A stretch of 64,000 bases of DNA from Trichobilharzia regenti (taxonomy: Eukaryota; Platyhelminthes; Trematoda; Strigeidida; Schistosomatidae): assembly GCA_944472135.2 (NCBI GenBank), contig OX235262.1, forward strand, positions 23,607,362 to 23,671,361, in the 5' to 3' direction. Position 1 is the first letter of the stretch. Every line of letters begins with the position of its first letter. A program made the position numbers and the translations under genes. The notes under the pieces are model-generated. The model did not search any database and was not told the origin of the DNA. It saw only the letters and a list, made by a program, of their open reading frames with translations. Shown here in pieces: positions 32,461 through 43,255 of the stretch.

Positions 32461-33515
32461 TCATACCAGTGTTGCTTACTTTGCGTAACGCTTTCTGAAT
32501 CTGGTATTCGAGGGTGTTCATATCCAGGTTAGCACTTAGCAGGCCATTTATGTTAGTCTTGAAAAGTGGCAGTTCGTGAGACAGGTCGCCCACAGAACCC
32601 TGAAAATTTTGTGCGGCATTCTGTGTGTATATATATCCATTTATGCAGGACACACCAGCTGTACAGACATGGACAAGTATTATTTAAATTACATTAATTT
32701 ACTTATGATAAAATTAAATGGTTGCTGTCGTTTTGTCTTTAGTGTGTGAGTACAATCTGCTAACTAGTCATTCAACGGAGCACATCAAGAAAGATAGAAA
32801 TATTGTCTTCGCACTAACAAAAAACCCAAGTATGTTTTGGATGGATTACAAATATTTGGGAAAAAACAAATCTTGAAGTCATTTCCCCTATAAAACATTG
32901 GTGTGTATGGCATCAAATCTTGATTTATATTCGCACTGGGTATTAATTTAAAATAAGTGATGTACTCGTATAATTTTACTAGCATTTTCATCGCAAGTAA
33001 CATTAGAAGTGAATTATACTCCATGCAGACTATTTATGGTCATTGTCAGGCAGATTTGTTTTACCTCACCCAGGTCAGACATCATTTGTAGGTAGATTGT
33101 GTTCTATGCGAGCAGGCTATCATGTCGAAAACTACCTTTAAAACATTTCAGAGCATGAATACTGCTTGTATAGGATGTTATTCCGCGGTGACAGGTAATT
33201 TTTCAAGGATGATGATTTATTAGTAGCCAAAAGATTGAGGGATGATATGGCATACATAAGTAAGTGGCTTCAATTCCTGTTGAACTTCAGTGCAACTTAC
33301 ATTACAAAGTAAATAGGCGAGAAGAGGCGAGCAACAAAGCGCCAGAGGGAAAGAAAAAGTATGTGGACTCGAATAGGACCTCAGTGTTTGTACTTATATG
33401 CTCATATTCGTTGTACATTGCCGTCTAGAAAACAAATATATTTATTTCTACTTAGTCTTTTATGTATCTGTGGGACTGATCTATTTATCATTTATAGGTA
33501 ATTGGTACATGCCTT
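32461..33515. other. AT-rich spacer, nothing recognised
   Basis: Short minus-strand frames (32,441-32,653; 32,785-33,024) have no recognised family. Confidence 0.4.
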
Positions 33516-35000
33516 TTAAGTACTGCAGTGAACTAATAATTGATTCATTCTAGAAATAAATAGTTTGTTGATGTAATCAGTAGAATGAAACAGTTTATAC
33601 ATAGAGCGTTTGAAATTTATAACCGAGGAACAAGTTCTAACTTCTAGGGGCAGGCTGTTCCATGTTTTAGAATACATGACTGAAGTTTTCGCGGAAAGTT
33701 GATTTAAAGGCTTTCCGTTGTCACTGTGCAAGTTTGGTTACGCAGATCGTAAGAGCTTCCCGGTGAGAAATGTATGTCCTTATTGTCTGAGAATGACATT
33801 TTGTGTAGGACCTTGAAAAGGAATACTAGGTCCATAACAAGTCGTCTCGTCCAAAGTTGGTCGAGATTTAGAATCATGCTCCGTGAGATGTAGTCTTTCT
33901 TACGATCGTAGCCGAGTAGCTTGGATGTGAAATATAGCTGGATACTCTCTATCCTTAGCTTGTCACCTGTGCGAGTGCTGCTTATAATAAATGAACAGTA
34001 TTCTAGTAGTGCCCTTACACATGTTCTGTACAGAATTACCTTGGCTTCATTGTCGTAAAAGTTGCTGAGTATACATCCTAAGAGCGTCCTCGACTTCTGA
34101 GTCTGTGATGCCACATGCTAAGAAAATACTGGGCCACTAGAGTACCTCAGACCTAAGTCATCGACGCTTTGGAGTCTGGTTGGGTTAGCAGATTGAGACG
34201 CCAATTGCGTGTCGATTGAGGTTGCGCTGAACCAGATCCAAACGCATTTGTTTACAATGAATAGTGGATTCCACAAAGACGACCAATCAATCACTTTAAG
34301 TAATTCTTTCTGCACAACTGATATATATCCATATAATATATGTGTTTTGTTTGGCAGTCTGTATATTTGCTATGTATATATGGATCGATATTCCATTATA
34401 ATTAGCCAATCATGTTAAGACTGTCTATTGATTTGTCCATTTTGAATATTCGTTCACACACTTTCGGACATTCATATATATTTTGCTCTCACACTCTTGT
34501 GAGAAACATTGATTCTCCTTGTGTTTTGGAATATAGAAGTATTATCGCAAACCTAGTGGTCTTCTGATTTCCATCTTTTCTTGCGTCAGGACTATTAAAT
34601 TCTAGACCAGTACATAACAATAATTTGGCGACGAGTACATAACAACAACATTCTGGAAGTACCCTAGGTCATCACATTGGAATGTATAAGCTACTTTTAG
34701 ATCATCTGTAAAGATGAAAGGTTTCTCATGTGAGAAGCAAGCGCGTGTGTCGGTGATGCAAAGTGTAAATAGGAAGGGCCTAGTGACACTAATTTGTACT
34801 ACGCCAGAAGTGATTGGGCTAGATTTCAAAGTTACAGACCCCAGTTTAACTATATGGGTCTTGTCGTTAAGCAACGGTTTAAGTTATCCTAATAGTGGGT
34901 CACGTATTCTTAATGAGTTCAGCTTATGTGATAGCAGCAAATATTCCACGTGGTCAAACGCCTTAGAAATGTAATCCTCGGAACCTCATATAATATGAAC
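33516..35000 (-). pseudogene. CR1-type LINE relic (palm to C-terminus)
   Basis: Minus-strand pieces in order: GSVTLKSSPITSGVVQISVT (the G-V-x-Q-G-S-V-L-G-P block), HEKPFIFTDDLKVAYTF (catalytic FADDL with Ala to Thr), then after an inserted LTR-like block LLKVIDWSSLWNPLFIVNKC, DLGLRYSS, SRTLLGCILSNFYDNEAKVI, LYRTCVRALLEYCSFI, KLLGYDRKKDYISRSMI and KTWNSLPLEVRTCSSVI. This is a complete CR1 polymerase C-terminal half with several frameshifts, related to but distinct from the LINE at 37.5-44.5 kb. Confidence 0.75.
34318..34650 (+). mobile_element. LTR-like insertion with primer-binding-like site
   Basis: About 330 bp between tgatatatatccata and gtacataaca interrupt the CR1 relic between FADDL and the LLKVIDW segment. 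Right after it, ataatttggcgacgagtac contains TTGGCGACGAG, a sequence often found at LTR retroelement primer-binding sites, and gtacataaca is repeated on its other side. This fits an LTR plus the start of the internal region left by recombination. Confidence 0.45.
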
Positions 35001-35279
35001 GGTGTGTTAATACCTGTTTTGAATATTTCTGCCCTAACAAACGGAATCGTTTTGCAGGATTAAGCTAAGTCTATTCAGGTCTATGCTGTGGTGCTTCAAA
35101 GGCCGTTAACGAAGTCCAAGATATGCGGTTCTGGCTACCTGTCAGTTACAGTCTGACTATTCTCAGCTCTGTATTCACCACAAGGACGCCATTTGGTTTG
35201 ATTATTATTGAGCACCATGTGCAACTGTTAGGTCTATTGGATAACAAAGTATCGTATAACCGAAAATATGAAGCGTGTG

Positions 35280-35830
35280 GTCTAGCCCCACTTTCGTCTG
35301 AAGCCGACCTCTTTGGTAAAGAGAAAACTGGAGGTCACGTACCAACATGGTACGAGTAGTCGACTGCCGAGGATTGTTTGGTCTGGATCAGACGCGATGA
35401 AAATCCCTAGAAGCTGTCACTGAAACACTAAATCAAGTGTCTGTATTTTCCTTCTTACGACCGGGATGTGCATTTTATTTGCTGCCCGCAGTATGACGGC
35501 GGACCTTCGCCGTTCCCGCCTTGCCTTTGCTCTCCGTATACTACTGAGCGCAGCTCCTATATCAATGAAGAGATGTACATCCGACTCCTTATCCTTAACA
35601 TGGAATAATCGAATCTCCGGAAGCCCTTCCTCAGGTAGCTACTAACAGTGGGAGACCATTCATCTCCTTGCCGCCTTTGAGGCAGTATAGTCGAAGTGGA
35701 TGTTCGTGTTTATTTTCATGAATACACGCCAAGCCGCCAGTGGTGAAAACACAACTGTCCATTTCATCTGGTTTGTTGAGGGGACAGTTGTGAGTCTTAG
35801 ACGTCTGTTTCCAAATGCACATGGACTGAG
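35280..35830 (-). pseudogene. Gypsy gag-end and protease relic
   Basis: The minus strand shows LFIDIGAALSSI (catalytic D-T-G-A with Thr to Ile), then AVILRAANKMHIPVVRRKIQ, TLDLVFQ and IFIASDPDQTILGS. This is the aspartic protease of a CsRn1/Boudicca-like Gypsy. Upstream, LYCLKGGKEMNGLPL may be the end of gag. Frames are interrupted. Confidence 0.6.
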
Positions 35831-36205
35831 CAAGTAAAACTGGGAAGCCTAGTCACGCAAACGTGTGAGTATCAATTATTCACCCCAGGTCAATAGATAA
35901 AAATAACCTGAAAAACTATGTAAAGGATGTAGTTTCTCTTTCGTCCGTTCTTCTGAGTTCCTTTATTTACTAACTACTTTCGAGTGATCTCAGTGCACTG
36001 TATTGAATATACTCTGTCCTAATATTATAATGAAGTCTTTCATTTTTTCAGCTAGAAAAAAAGTCCTAGATACATCAAAGTAAGTGTCACACTAGCATGA
36101 CATTTTTAGTGCATGCATTAAAATGACAAACACGCATTCGAGAAAATTAAAGAACGAATCTGTCAGTTTTAGCCGATGGGAATTTCATCAGATCATATTT
36201 GCAGA

Positions 36206-36631
36206 CTGATTCTTCATCCAAAGTGGGAAGCGCATATCAAAGTAGATTCGGCAATTTCACCGCCAATACTAAAGGGTCTCCATGTTCCTGCATAAACAGG
36301 AAGAAATATATATTATATCCATCAGGTCCCAGCTTCGATGAACGTAACTGCTACATTTCTAGCTGTCTGTCTGTTGCACTGTCAAACTCCGACACCAATC
36401 GTTCAACCAATGTCTTTCAGGACGTTGTGCCATCTGACCTGTCTACGCTGTCATATGCCGCCTTCGCTCGACCTCTTAACAGCCTCTCCAGGACAACCGC
36501 CTTCGCTGCATGCTCCTTGACACCTACTAGCTCAGCTACGGCCTCGAAGTCATGTTAGAAGCTCCGTATGTCTCCTTCTTCAAACGCAGTTGGCCATGGG
36601 ATCTTCATTTTTCGGAGGCAGCGACACCAAT
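36206..36631 (-). pseudogene. Gypsy gag N-terminus, partial second copy
   Basis: Nearly identical to 47,381-47,770: on the minus strand it starts at atgaagatcccatggcc just inside the LTR and encodes VGVKEHAAKAVVLERLLRGR, TLVERLVSEFDSATDRQLEM. It carries the same three in-frame stops (TAA, TGA, TAG) as the right copy. It differs by about three substitutions and a 39-bp insertion at about 36,281-36,319. It lies outside the 3' LTR, so it represents the start of a second tandem unit that ends abruptly at 36,206. Confidence 0.8.
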
Positions 36632-36967
36632 TGTAACGATAAAAGACAAGAGTCAGGCGACAGATCGTTTATTAAGGACATCAACACGCATTTATATATT
36701 TTTCATATAAATTATTAGAGCTTATTCAAGTAGACAAACACACAGTTTTCTGATTGGTTGTTTCTTACAGAAAGTTGACCTTGCATCTCTTTGTGACTGT
36801 TTCTTGAATGTCAGGTCATCTATATACTAACTGTATCTGTCTACGCCAAATCTGCTGTGAATGGCTGTTGAATAGGTCTTGTTCATATTTTTCACCACCA
36901 ATATTTGCGACATACCCATTGATGCAAAATGCAGTCTACCATTTTTGGCTAACCTGGTCTCACCACA
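36632..36967 (-). mobile_element. Gypsy 3' LTR (336 bp)
   Basis: Begins tgtaacgataaaagaca and ends ctcaccaca in plus orientation (TG...CA in both readings). It matches 47,771-48,106 with one visible mismatch (aacctggtctc against aacctgctctc). Because the element is on the minus strand, this is its 3' LTR, and also the 5' LTR of the truncated tandem unit to the left. Confidence 0.95.
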
Positions 36968-37475
36968 CTCACCCCTCTGTCAAACAGCTTCATGCGCAGG
37001 CGTTCCGACCTTCTGTGTGATACATCCTCCAGTTGGGGTTTGTTACTGACCGGCTTGTCACACTGTACCAATCGTTGGAGCTGACTGGCGTTAACTGGCT
37101 TCTGTTTGTCATCTCTTCGGATGGTATATACTTGACCCCGTCTTTTTTGATTGTGTATGGTCCTTTCCACTTTGGAAGTAGTTCCTGTGAACCTGGCCCG
37201 CATCCAGCTGTATATCTTATGTCTCTACTCTTCACTTGGTCCCCGACTGCACTGAGTCTTTCCTTTCAGCTAAGACTTCGCGACATCACTCCGTTGCTTC
37301 TGCATTACATTCTTGACTGCCTCTTTCCGCTCTGTTTTTGATTTCGTCGTACTGCACTTTGGGTGAAGGGGCCAGGTCTCGCTGTGCATCAATAATCGTA
37401 GTTTTCCACCATACATCAGTTGAAAGGGTGACTTCTTCGTTGTTTCCTGAGTGGTAGCATGATGTGTTAGTAAAA
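36968..37475 (-). pseudogene. Gypsy integrase C-terminus
   Basis: The minus strand from 37,475 encodes TTQETTKKSPFQLMYGGKLR, the post-catalytic integrase segment, then KWKGPYTIKKDGV and CDKPVSNK. It ends RRSERLRMKLFDRGVSVVRP just before the LTR. Frameshifts near 37,200 and 37,270 divide it. It is the continuation of the integrase at 44,474-44,902, separated from it by the inserted LINE. Confidence 0.85.
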
Positions 37476-39638
37476 TCAGTGGAAGATAAGATAATAGCTT
37501 ATTTCCAAATCAGTACTTGTGATACAGAATGGAATTCTCAGCATTTTACTATAATACTGCATCCACTTAGTACATTAACAATAAATAAAGTTCTACATAG
37601 ATTAAAGTTATCTCAGTCAGTTTTGACAACAACATACTAGCCTGTCGGTAGCAAAGCCACAATTGAACAGAGTGTTTGAAGGTGTTAGAAAAGTAGGTGG
37701 TAGCATATTTATTGGCGTAAGCGGAAACAGAAGGTTGAGATATACAGAGTGTGAAAGAACGAAAAAGAATGTTTTAAGTAGAGTTTGCAAGGAAGAGAGA
37801 AACAAAACAGCACATAACAAAAAAAGGTAGAGAGAAAACGTTGTACCCGTAAATGATGTGACTTGGAAAGACGAGATCCATTTGTTCTACTGACTATTTA
37901 ATAGGTTAAAGGTTTCACGCCTAATGCTTTCTTTATCGCACAGAACACGAGCTAAGTAGGGTATGGTTGAGTTTTTGTACTTGCTAGTGCGAGCATATAG
38001 TTTTCTATATAGACTTCTGACTTTGCCTGATGTGATAAAAGAGGGGGGAGAGTTGTGAATGAAGAGGGTGGTGTGAGTCAGATAAAATGGATTTTGCCCA
38101 TTTTTCACATGAGTCCAAGTGCCTGCCAACCAGAATATTAACAAGCTGGCTAAGTGGCAGACTGCTTACCCTGCTGACAACCTTTAACATCCTACGTAAT
38201 AAGGTATAGTCTTTCTTCAATAGCCCAGGAAGGACTAAGGGCGAAAAATAGAGAATAATAGGCAGAATACGGGAGTTAACAAATTGTAGGAGTAAGGGTT
38301 GGGTTACACCAGAATGTCTTAACCTCTTGATGTAGAAGGTAAGACGGAATTTTTCTTAGAAATCGTTAAGATATGGGACGACCAGGAAAGAGTGACACCG
38401 AGGTTTTTAATTTTCAACTTGGTTTCGATTTCAGTGCCATCTATGTTGCACACCTCGTGAGTTCTAACCAGTTTGTTTAGGTCAGATTTATGCCTAAAGG
38501 TGAAATTAACTGTTTGGCATTTGGAGGGGTTTAAGGTGAGACCGTTTTCCTTGGACTATTCGCTGATTTCTGATAAAAAGCCATTTAGTTTAGAGCAGTC
38601 ACTTTGACATCTGACAGGCAAGGATACAGTGAGGTCATCAGCATATTTGACAAAGTTAATGTCATTTGAAGATGGTAGGTCATGCAGATAGAATGAAAAA
38701 AGAAGTGGGGAGAGTACAGCACCTTGAAGGACACCAGCTTCAGTGAGCACCGCAGAGGAGGATTCGCCTTTGTATACGGTGTACTGCATTCTGTTTGAAA
38801 AGTAGGAATGCAACCAGTTAGTGACCCAGGACCCGGTTTGTGCCATGGAGAGCTTATTTAGCAAGAGACATCTAGGTACAGAGTCGAAGGCAGAAGTGAA
38901 GTCAAGAAGCGTGCAGCGGACATATTTGGCACCTTTGTCTAATGATGAGACAATACTGTTGTGTAAGACAGCTGCAGCGTCTAAAGTACTCCTACCCTGT
39001 CTGTAGGCAAATTGTTTGGGGTCTTCGAAGATTTTAAGGGAGGGTTGGAGTTTAAGAAGTACTAGTTTTTCCATGAGCTTTAGATACGGGGAAGTGGTGG
39101 CAATGGGTCTGAACTTTACGTTCTTGCTGTTGCCAGGTTTAGGGACAGGGACTATTTTAATGTCTTTCCATGGAACGGGTACAACGTTTTCGGAGAAAGA
39201 AGCATTTAGGATATTAGTTAGAGGAGAACATAAAGCATCTGCACATTGTTTTAGAACATATGCAGGTATGCCATCAGGGCCAAGACTATGAGAGGGCTTA
39301 AGAGTTTTAAGACATTTCAAAACATCGAGAGTACTAAAGTCCTGGAAGTTATCAGCTACAAGATTAGTAACGTTACAAGTGATTATAGTAATAGGAGAGT
39401 GTATAAAAGACAGATTAAGAGCATTAACATCACAAGAGGGAAAAACATTACATCGCTTACTATTGCCAGTAATTTCGTTGAAAAATTTCCACAAGCTGAT
39501 AGGAGATTCGCATGATAAGAGTGTTTGGTTATAGATAGCATTAAGATTTTTGATTTCAGATTTGATTTGAGCATTAATCTTTTTAAGTCCTAACTTGTCT
39601 TTGCATTTATATAACATTTCATTTTGCCTGCGAAGTTG
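37476..39638 (-). pseudogene. CR1-like LINE, reverse transcriptase and C-terminus
   Basis: From 39,638 downward the frame runs through PSHSLGPDGIPAYVLKQC, VPVPKPGNSKNVKFRPIATT, PKQFAYRQGRSTLDAAAVLH, TLLDFTSAFDSVPRCLL (catalytic Asp), GVLQGAVLSPLLFSFYLHDL and VKYADDLTVSLP (YADD at about 38,636-38,647). This is a full CR1-type fingers-palm. A TAG at 38,556 replaces what is probably a Trp codon; the same frame then continues SKENGLTLNPSKC to about 38,340. Frame damage increases towards 37,480. No poly(A) or clear 3' repeat is visible at the end. The 370-residue frame that seems to begin at 39,668 borrows its first codons from the inserted LTR. Confidence 0.85.
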
Positions 39639-40005
39639 TGTCAATGGAGTTGAAGATTGAACGATCAATTCTTGGTTGTTTGCTCAAAATCAACTTCCCC
39701 GATTTTCGCGGAGGCATCAATACGACAGTCATCGTCTCATCGGTCGCTGTTCAGAAAGAAGAGTAAAATATCGTCAGAAGTAACAATGATTTATTATTGT
39801 AATATTAGTTTTCAGACCTTAGTTTGCTTAGTTCGCTTATTCCTTTTATATGTTGGTGTAACAATACAGAAATATCAAACGGCAGATCGGTGTTTTGGTT
39901 TTTGCGTCCGTTATAACTAAGCGTTTCTGAGAAATCTTCTAAGAACAGCGTGGGCCCGAGTGTAGCGAGAGCTGGGCATTAACGGTTTATGAGACTTGGC
40001 TGACA
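39639..40005 (+). repeat. 5' LTR of gag-only element (367 bp)
   Basis: TG...CA ends; tttattattgtaatattag lies inside. Immediately 3' is gtttctgacgatagaaac, the expected primer-binding position, which I could not match to a tRNA 3' end. Confidence 0.95.
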
Positions 40006-40149
40006 GTTTCTGACGATAGAAACAGATCTGGCGGATTGAAACAGTTGGTGAAAGTTTGGATAGTCGCCGTTCATTTTTCCTGGTGCCGGTCAAGTCCTCT
40101 TTGAACAAGCAATATCTGGAACGTTTTTGGAATTGGGTCAAGTTCAACA

Positions 40150-42105
40150 ATGCCTGGGTCAAAGAAGGGACAGAGTGTCTTGGATGCAAACAGGAAAGTA
40201 AGTCATGGTGACTTGTCTGTTAATTGTAACGATGTGTCTGATGTTAAGCATGACATGGTTGATGTTACTGTTTCGCCGTTCAGGGATAATAGGAACATCA
40301 AACTCCCTAAATTTGAACCACGGTGTTTTGATGGAAACCCGGCTGATTATTTACAATTTGTAAAGGAGTTTGAGATCATGTTGAGTGGTTTTTTATTAAA
40401 TGATGAATTGAAGTTAATGTATTTGATGAGATATTGCACTGGAGATGCTGCAAGAGCTATACAGTGCTGTAAGTTTATGAAGCCAAAAGAGGGCTACTAC
40501 GAGGCTATGAGCATATTACGTCAAAGGTTTGGAAGACCTTCGATGATTGCAGGGAAATTATTCGAGGCTGTTAAGGGTAATGGTGGTCAATTACAGGATG
40601 ACTCCCAGGCACTCACTGAGTTTTTAGATAATTTGCTAATTTACAAGAATGGAATGATTTCGATGAATCGCACGAGTGACCTCAACTCGAGTTTTATACT
40701 AGAAGTAATAGCAAGACGTCTACCTACTCGACTGCAAAGGAAGTGGGTGAAGATAAGCTCCCGTATGGAGGATGAGGGTATCGAGCCAAAGTTTGATGAT
40801 ATCCTGAAACTGGTAAATACTAGTGTCAATCAATCTATGAGCAAGTTCGCCAGTCTATTACATCTCACCCCTAGAATAGAGCAGTCTGAGATCAAAATGC
40901 AATCATTGATGACGAGTAGGCCTCAGAGAGGTGGATATCGAGAAGGCTCCATGATGTCTAGTAATGCATATAGACCTAGTGAGTGTAACAGGTTTCGTAG
41001 TACATCCTCAACAGATAAGTTACAAGATGCAAGACAAACACGGTTGTGCTTTACACGTGTGCAAGAGGTGCATACAGAAGTGAACTGTGAACCAGTGAGC
41101 AAGTTCAGTGATAAGCTAAATGTAAACTCCAGGTCTGACTCCGAATTGTGTGACGATAACGGTGCGGTGAAGAAGTCTGTAGTTGCAACTGGTAAGCCGT
41201 TGTTGAATAAAGTGTCACAGAATAGAGTTGCTGCTTCAGAGTGCAGTTCTGACCCTACAAGTTTACAAGGTATTACTAGTCAGAGTGAAGATATAAAACC
41301 TTTTATGATTTGCGAGGAGGAACCAAAATTGTCTACTTCTGTTATTAAAGAGTTTGAAAATGATGAAGTTGACGGTAAAGTGAATATTCGTGATAATGAT
41401 CATGATACTTCACAGTTGTCTTTGGTTGATCATTATGAGATGAGGGATATGCCTACTACTGCTAAGTTAAATAAAGGTTCTGTACAACTACAACGTGAAG
41501 TAGAATTGAACGCAGATGCAGTTCCAGAAGGTGTGCATACTTGTGAGACAGTCAGTGTAATTGATCAGCGTGTAGCCCACCTATCATCAGATGATAGTGC
41601 TAAACCCGAACTAGTAGTGAAAGACAGCAGTGGTGGTAATCTTGCAGTTGGACAACTATCTGAGAGCCGAACAAGAACAGCTTCTGATCCACCACTAAGT
41701 TCATCACCTTGTGTCACTCAGTCATCGTTGGTGCTGTCATCCACAATGAAACAGACACCCATCAACTCAAGTATCTTGTGCAATGACTATGCTAGTATCA
41801 GTTCGTTTGAAAGGACGAATATCAATGGTCAGTTTAGTGTGGATAAGCCAAGTGTAAAGGAGAGAGTTATTGTTAAATTGACTTGCACGAATAAAGGCAT
41901 TTCTAGTTTCAAGTTACTATTTGAATGTTATTATCTTTGGTGTAAATTACTCTGTTTCTACACTTGGTTGATGAGATATGTCGTGTGTTTGTTGGTCATC
42001 TATATTCTACGATACAATGACATGGGCGTGTTGCCGTTCAGATTTGAGGATATAGCTGATAGAAGGAAGTTAGCAAATGAACTCTGCGACGATTTTCCAA
42101 CCTAG
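40150..42105 (+). CDS. Gag-like protein of non-autonomous BEL/Pao element, 651 aa
   Basis: The intact ORF starts 144 bp after the 5' LTR. Residues about 45-200 contain IKLPKFEPRCFDGNPADYLQ, FVKEFEIMLSG, LNDELKLMYLMRYCTGDAAR and GYYEAMSILRQRFG. This is the DUF1759-type capsid region characteristic of BEL/Pao gag (L-P-x-F-x-x-x-x-F-D-G-x-P-x-x-Y, then C-T-G-x-A, then L-x-x-x-F-G). At residues 300-313 CFTRVQEVHTEVNC has the spacing of a CCHC zinc knuckle but its second Cys is Arg (codon CGT; TGT would be Cys). Residues about 320-575 are Ser/Asp/Glu-rich and low-complexity. Residues about 578-622 are strongly hydrophobic and aromatic, ending CLLVIYILRY, a predicted membrane segment unusual for gag. 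A charged tail RFEDIADRRKLANELCDDF closes it. Other reading: a gag fused to an env-like remnant after pol loss. Confidence 0.8.
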   Translation: MPGSKKGQSVLDANRKVSHGDLSVNCNDVSDVKHDMVDVTVSPFRDNRNIKLPKFEPRCFDGNPADYLQFVKEFEIMLSGFLLNDELKLMYLMRYCTGDAARAIQCCKFMKPKEGYYEAMSILRQRFGRPSMIAGKLFEAVKGNGGQLQDDSQALTEFLDNLLIYKNGMISMNRTSDLNSSFILEVIARRLPTRLQRKWVKISSRMEDEGIEPKFDDILKLVNTSVNQSMSKFASLLHLTPRIEQSEIKMQSLMTSRPQRGGYREGSMMSSNAYRPSECNRFRSTSSTDKLQDARQTRLCFTRVQEVHTEVNCEPVSKFSDKLNVNSRSDSELCDDNGAVKKSVVATGKPLLNKVSQNRVAASECSSDPTSLQGITSQSEDIKPFMICEEEPKLSTSVIKEFENDEVDGKVNIRDNDHDTSQLSLVDHYEMRDMPTTAKLNKGSVQLQREVELNADAVPEGVHTCETVSVIDQRVAHLSSDDSAKPELVVKDSSGGNLAVGQLSESRTRTASDPPLSSSPCVTQSSLVLSSTMKQTPINSSILCNDYASISSFERTNINGQFSVDKPSVKERVIVKLTCTNKGISSFKLLFECYYLWCKLLCFYTWLMRYVVCLLVIYILRYNDMGVLPFRFEDIADRRKLANELCDDFPT

Positions 42106-42106
42106 G

Positions 42107-42560
42107 GCGTCAACCTGAGAAGGGTTGTAGGCGTACTGGTGTAAGTCCTACAGTTCTTCAAAGGGTAGCGCATCAATGAGCAGTCCAATGTGCTTGGTGT
42201 ATGATCTTGTACATATGTTCATATTGTATATACTGAATTGATATCATCTGTCATCTAGCTGTTGGTAATTCTGTTTGTGTCCGGACGACTTCCACTTGGA
42301 TCATCAACCTGAGAAGGAATGTAGGCGTACTGCTGTAAGTCCTACAGTTCTTCAAGGGTAGTTTGTCGTGTCAGAATCCACAACATTTGATGTGTTGATT
42401 GTACATATGTTTGTGTTAAATAGTTGTGTGAGTTCCAATTGATGTAATTGTTGGTTAATCTTGTTTGTGTCTGGACATTCCACAACTTACAATCGTCAAC
42501 TTGAGATGGGTTGTAGGCGTACTGGTGTAAGTCCTCCAATTCTTCAAAATAATTCCACCA
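42107..42560 (+). repeat. 193-bp-period tandem repeat with conserved hairpin
   Basis: Three units start at tcaacctgag (42,110), tcaacctgag (42,304) and tcaacttgag (42,496), about 193 bp apart. Each carries gtaggcgtact-(g/c)-gtgtaagtcct and each of the first two ends tgtttgtgtc(c/t)gga. The core can fold as GTAGG/CCTAC plus ACT/AGT with a 3-nt bulge and 6-nt loop. The third unit is partial, with a CCTCC mismatch. The array begins immediately after the stop codon. Confidence 0.85.
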
Positions 42561-43255
42561 AGACATGATCCGCGAGGTTATTTGTACTGTTTGTGTATAC
42601 GTGTGGTGTGTCTTCGCAATTTGTGATTTTGGATCAGTTGTGTTTACTCGTTGTTTTCGTGCCTTGTTTTTATTGCATAATTTTGTTAAAATTTTCGTCG
42701 TGATTACTTCCGAAGTTGTGTCCACTCTTCTACATCCGTGAATGAATTGATTGATGTTAAGGACAGCAGATGGGTCGTATACGCCGGGGAGGCTAGGCTA
42801 TTGCTGAGAATGAAATGCACACGGAGATAATTGTTAGCTGCGGTCCGACACGCCGGGGAGAAAGAGTGTAAACGACTGAGGCTCGCATGCGTCACCGCTA
42901 TTAGAACTGAGGCAGAATGAGTGACCAGCGATTTCAGTGGTAATTGGTAGTGAGTAGATACGAGGATGTGCGTAGAGTATCGTGAGGTGGTGCTATGGTC
43001 ACATTGCATTCTGCAAGAGTCATTCTAGCAAGCGGCGATTGTGTTGCAAGATGTCAAGAGGAGGTCTCTGTCTGGAGGCGCAGGTCGTCAGCGATGTGTG
43101 AGATTGTGCTGTGAGTATGCTTGTGGTGTGTTGGCTTTTCTGTTTGTTTTCCATTTCAGCTCTGTCCGTGTGACCCAGGTTCTCGCAATGGCATCCAAGT
43201 CGACGTGCATTGATCGTGAAGGAAAAAAGGGTTGGATCCCTTTTTTGCTGAGGAG
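42561..43255 (+). other. 3' non-coding part of the gag-only element
   Basis: No pol motif in any frame. gaaggaaaaaaggg at about 43,218-43,231 is a purine run placed about 25 bp before the 3' LTR and could be the polypurine tract. Short frames on both strands (for example minus 42,704-43,009) have no recognised family. Confidence 0.6.

Noticed and set aside
38821..39291. Plus-strand ORFs antisense to the CR1 reverse transcriptase
   Set aside because: Minus-strand reading gives ordered reverse transcriptase motifs; the plus-strand frames do not.
42109..42560. CRISPR array
   Set aside because: Long-period (193 bp) repeats inside a retroelement of a eukaryote; no short direct repeats with unique spacers.
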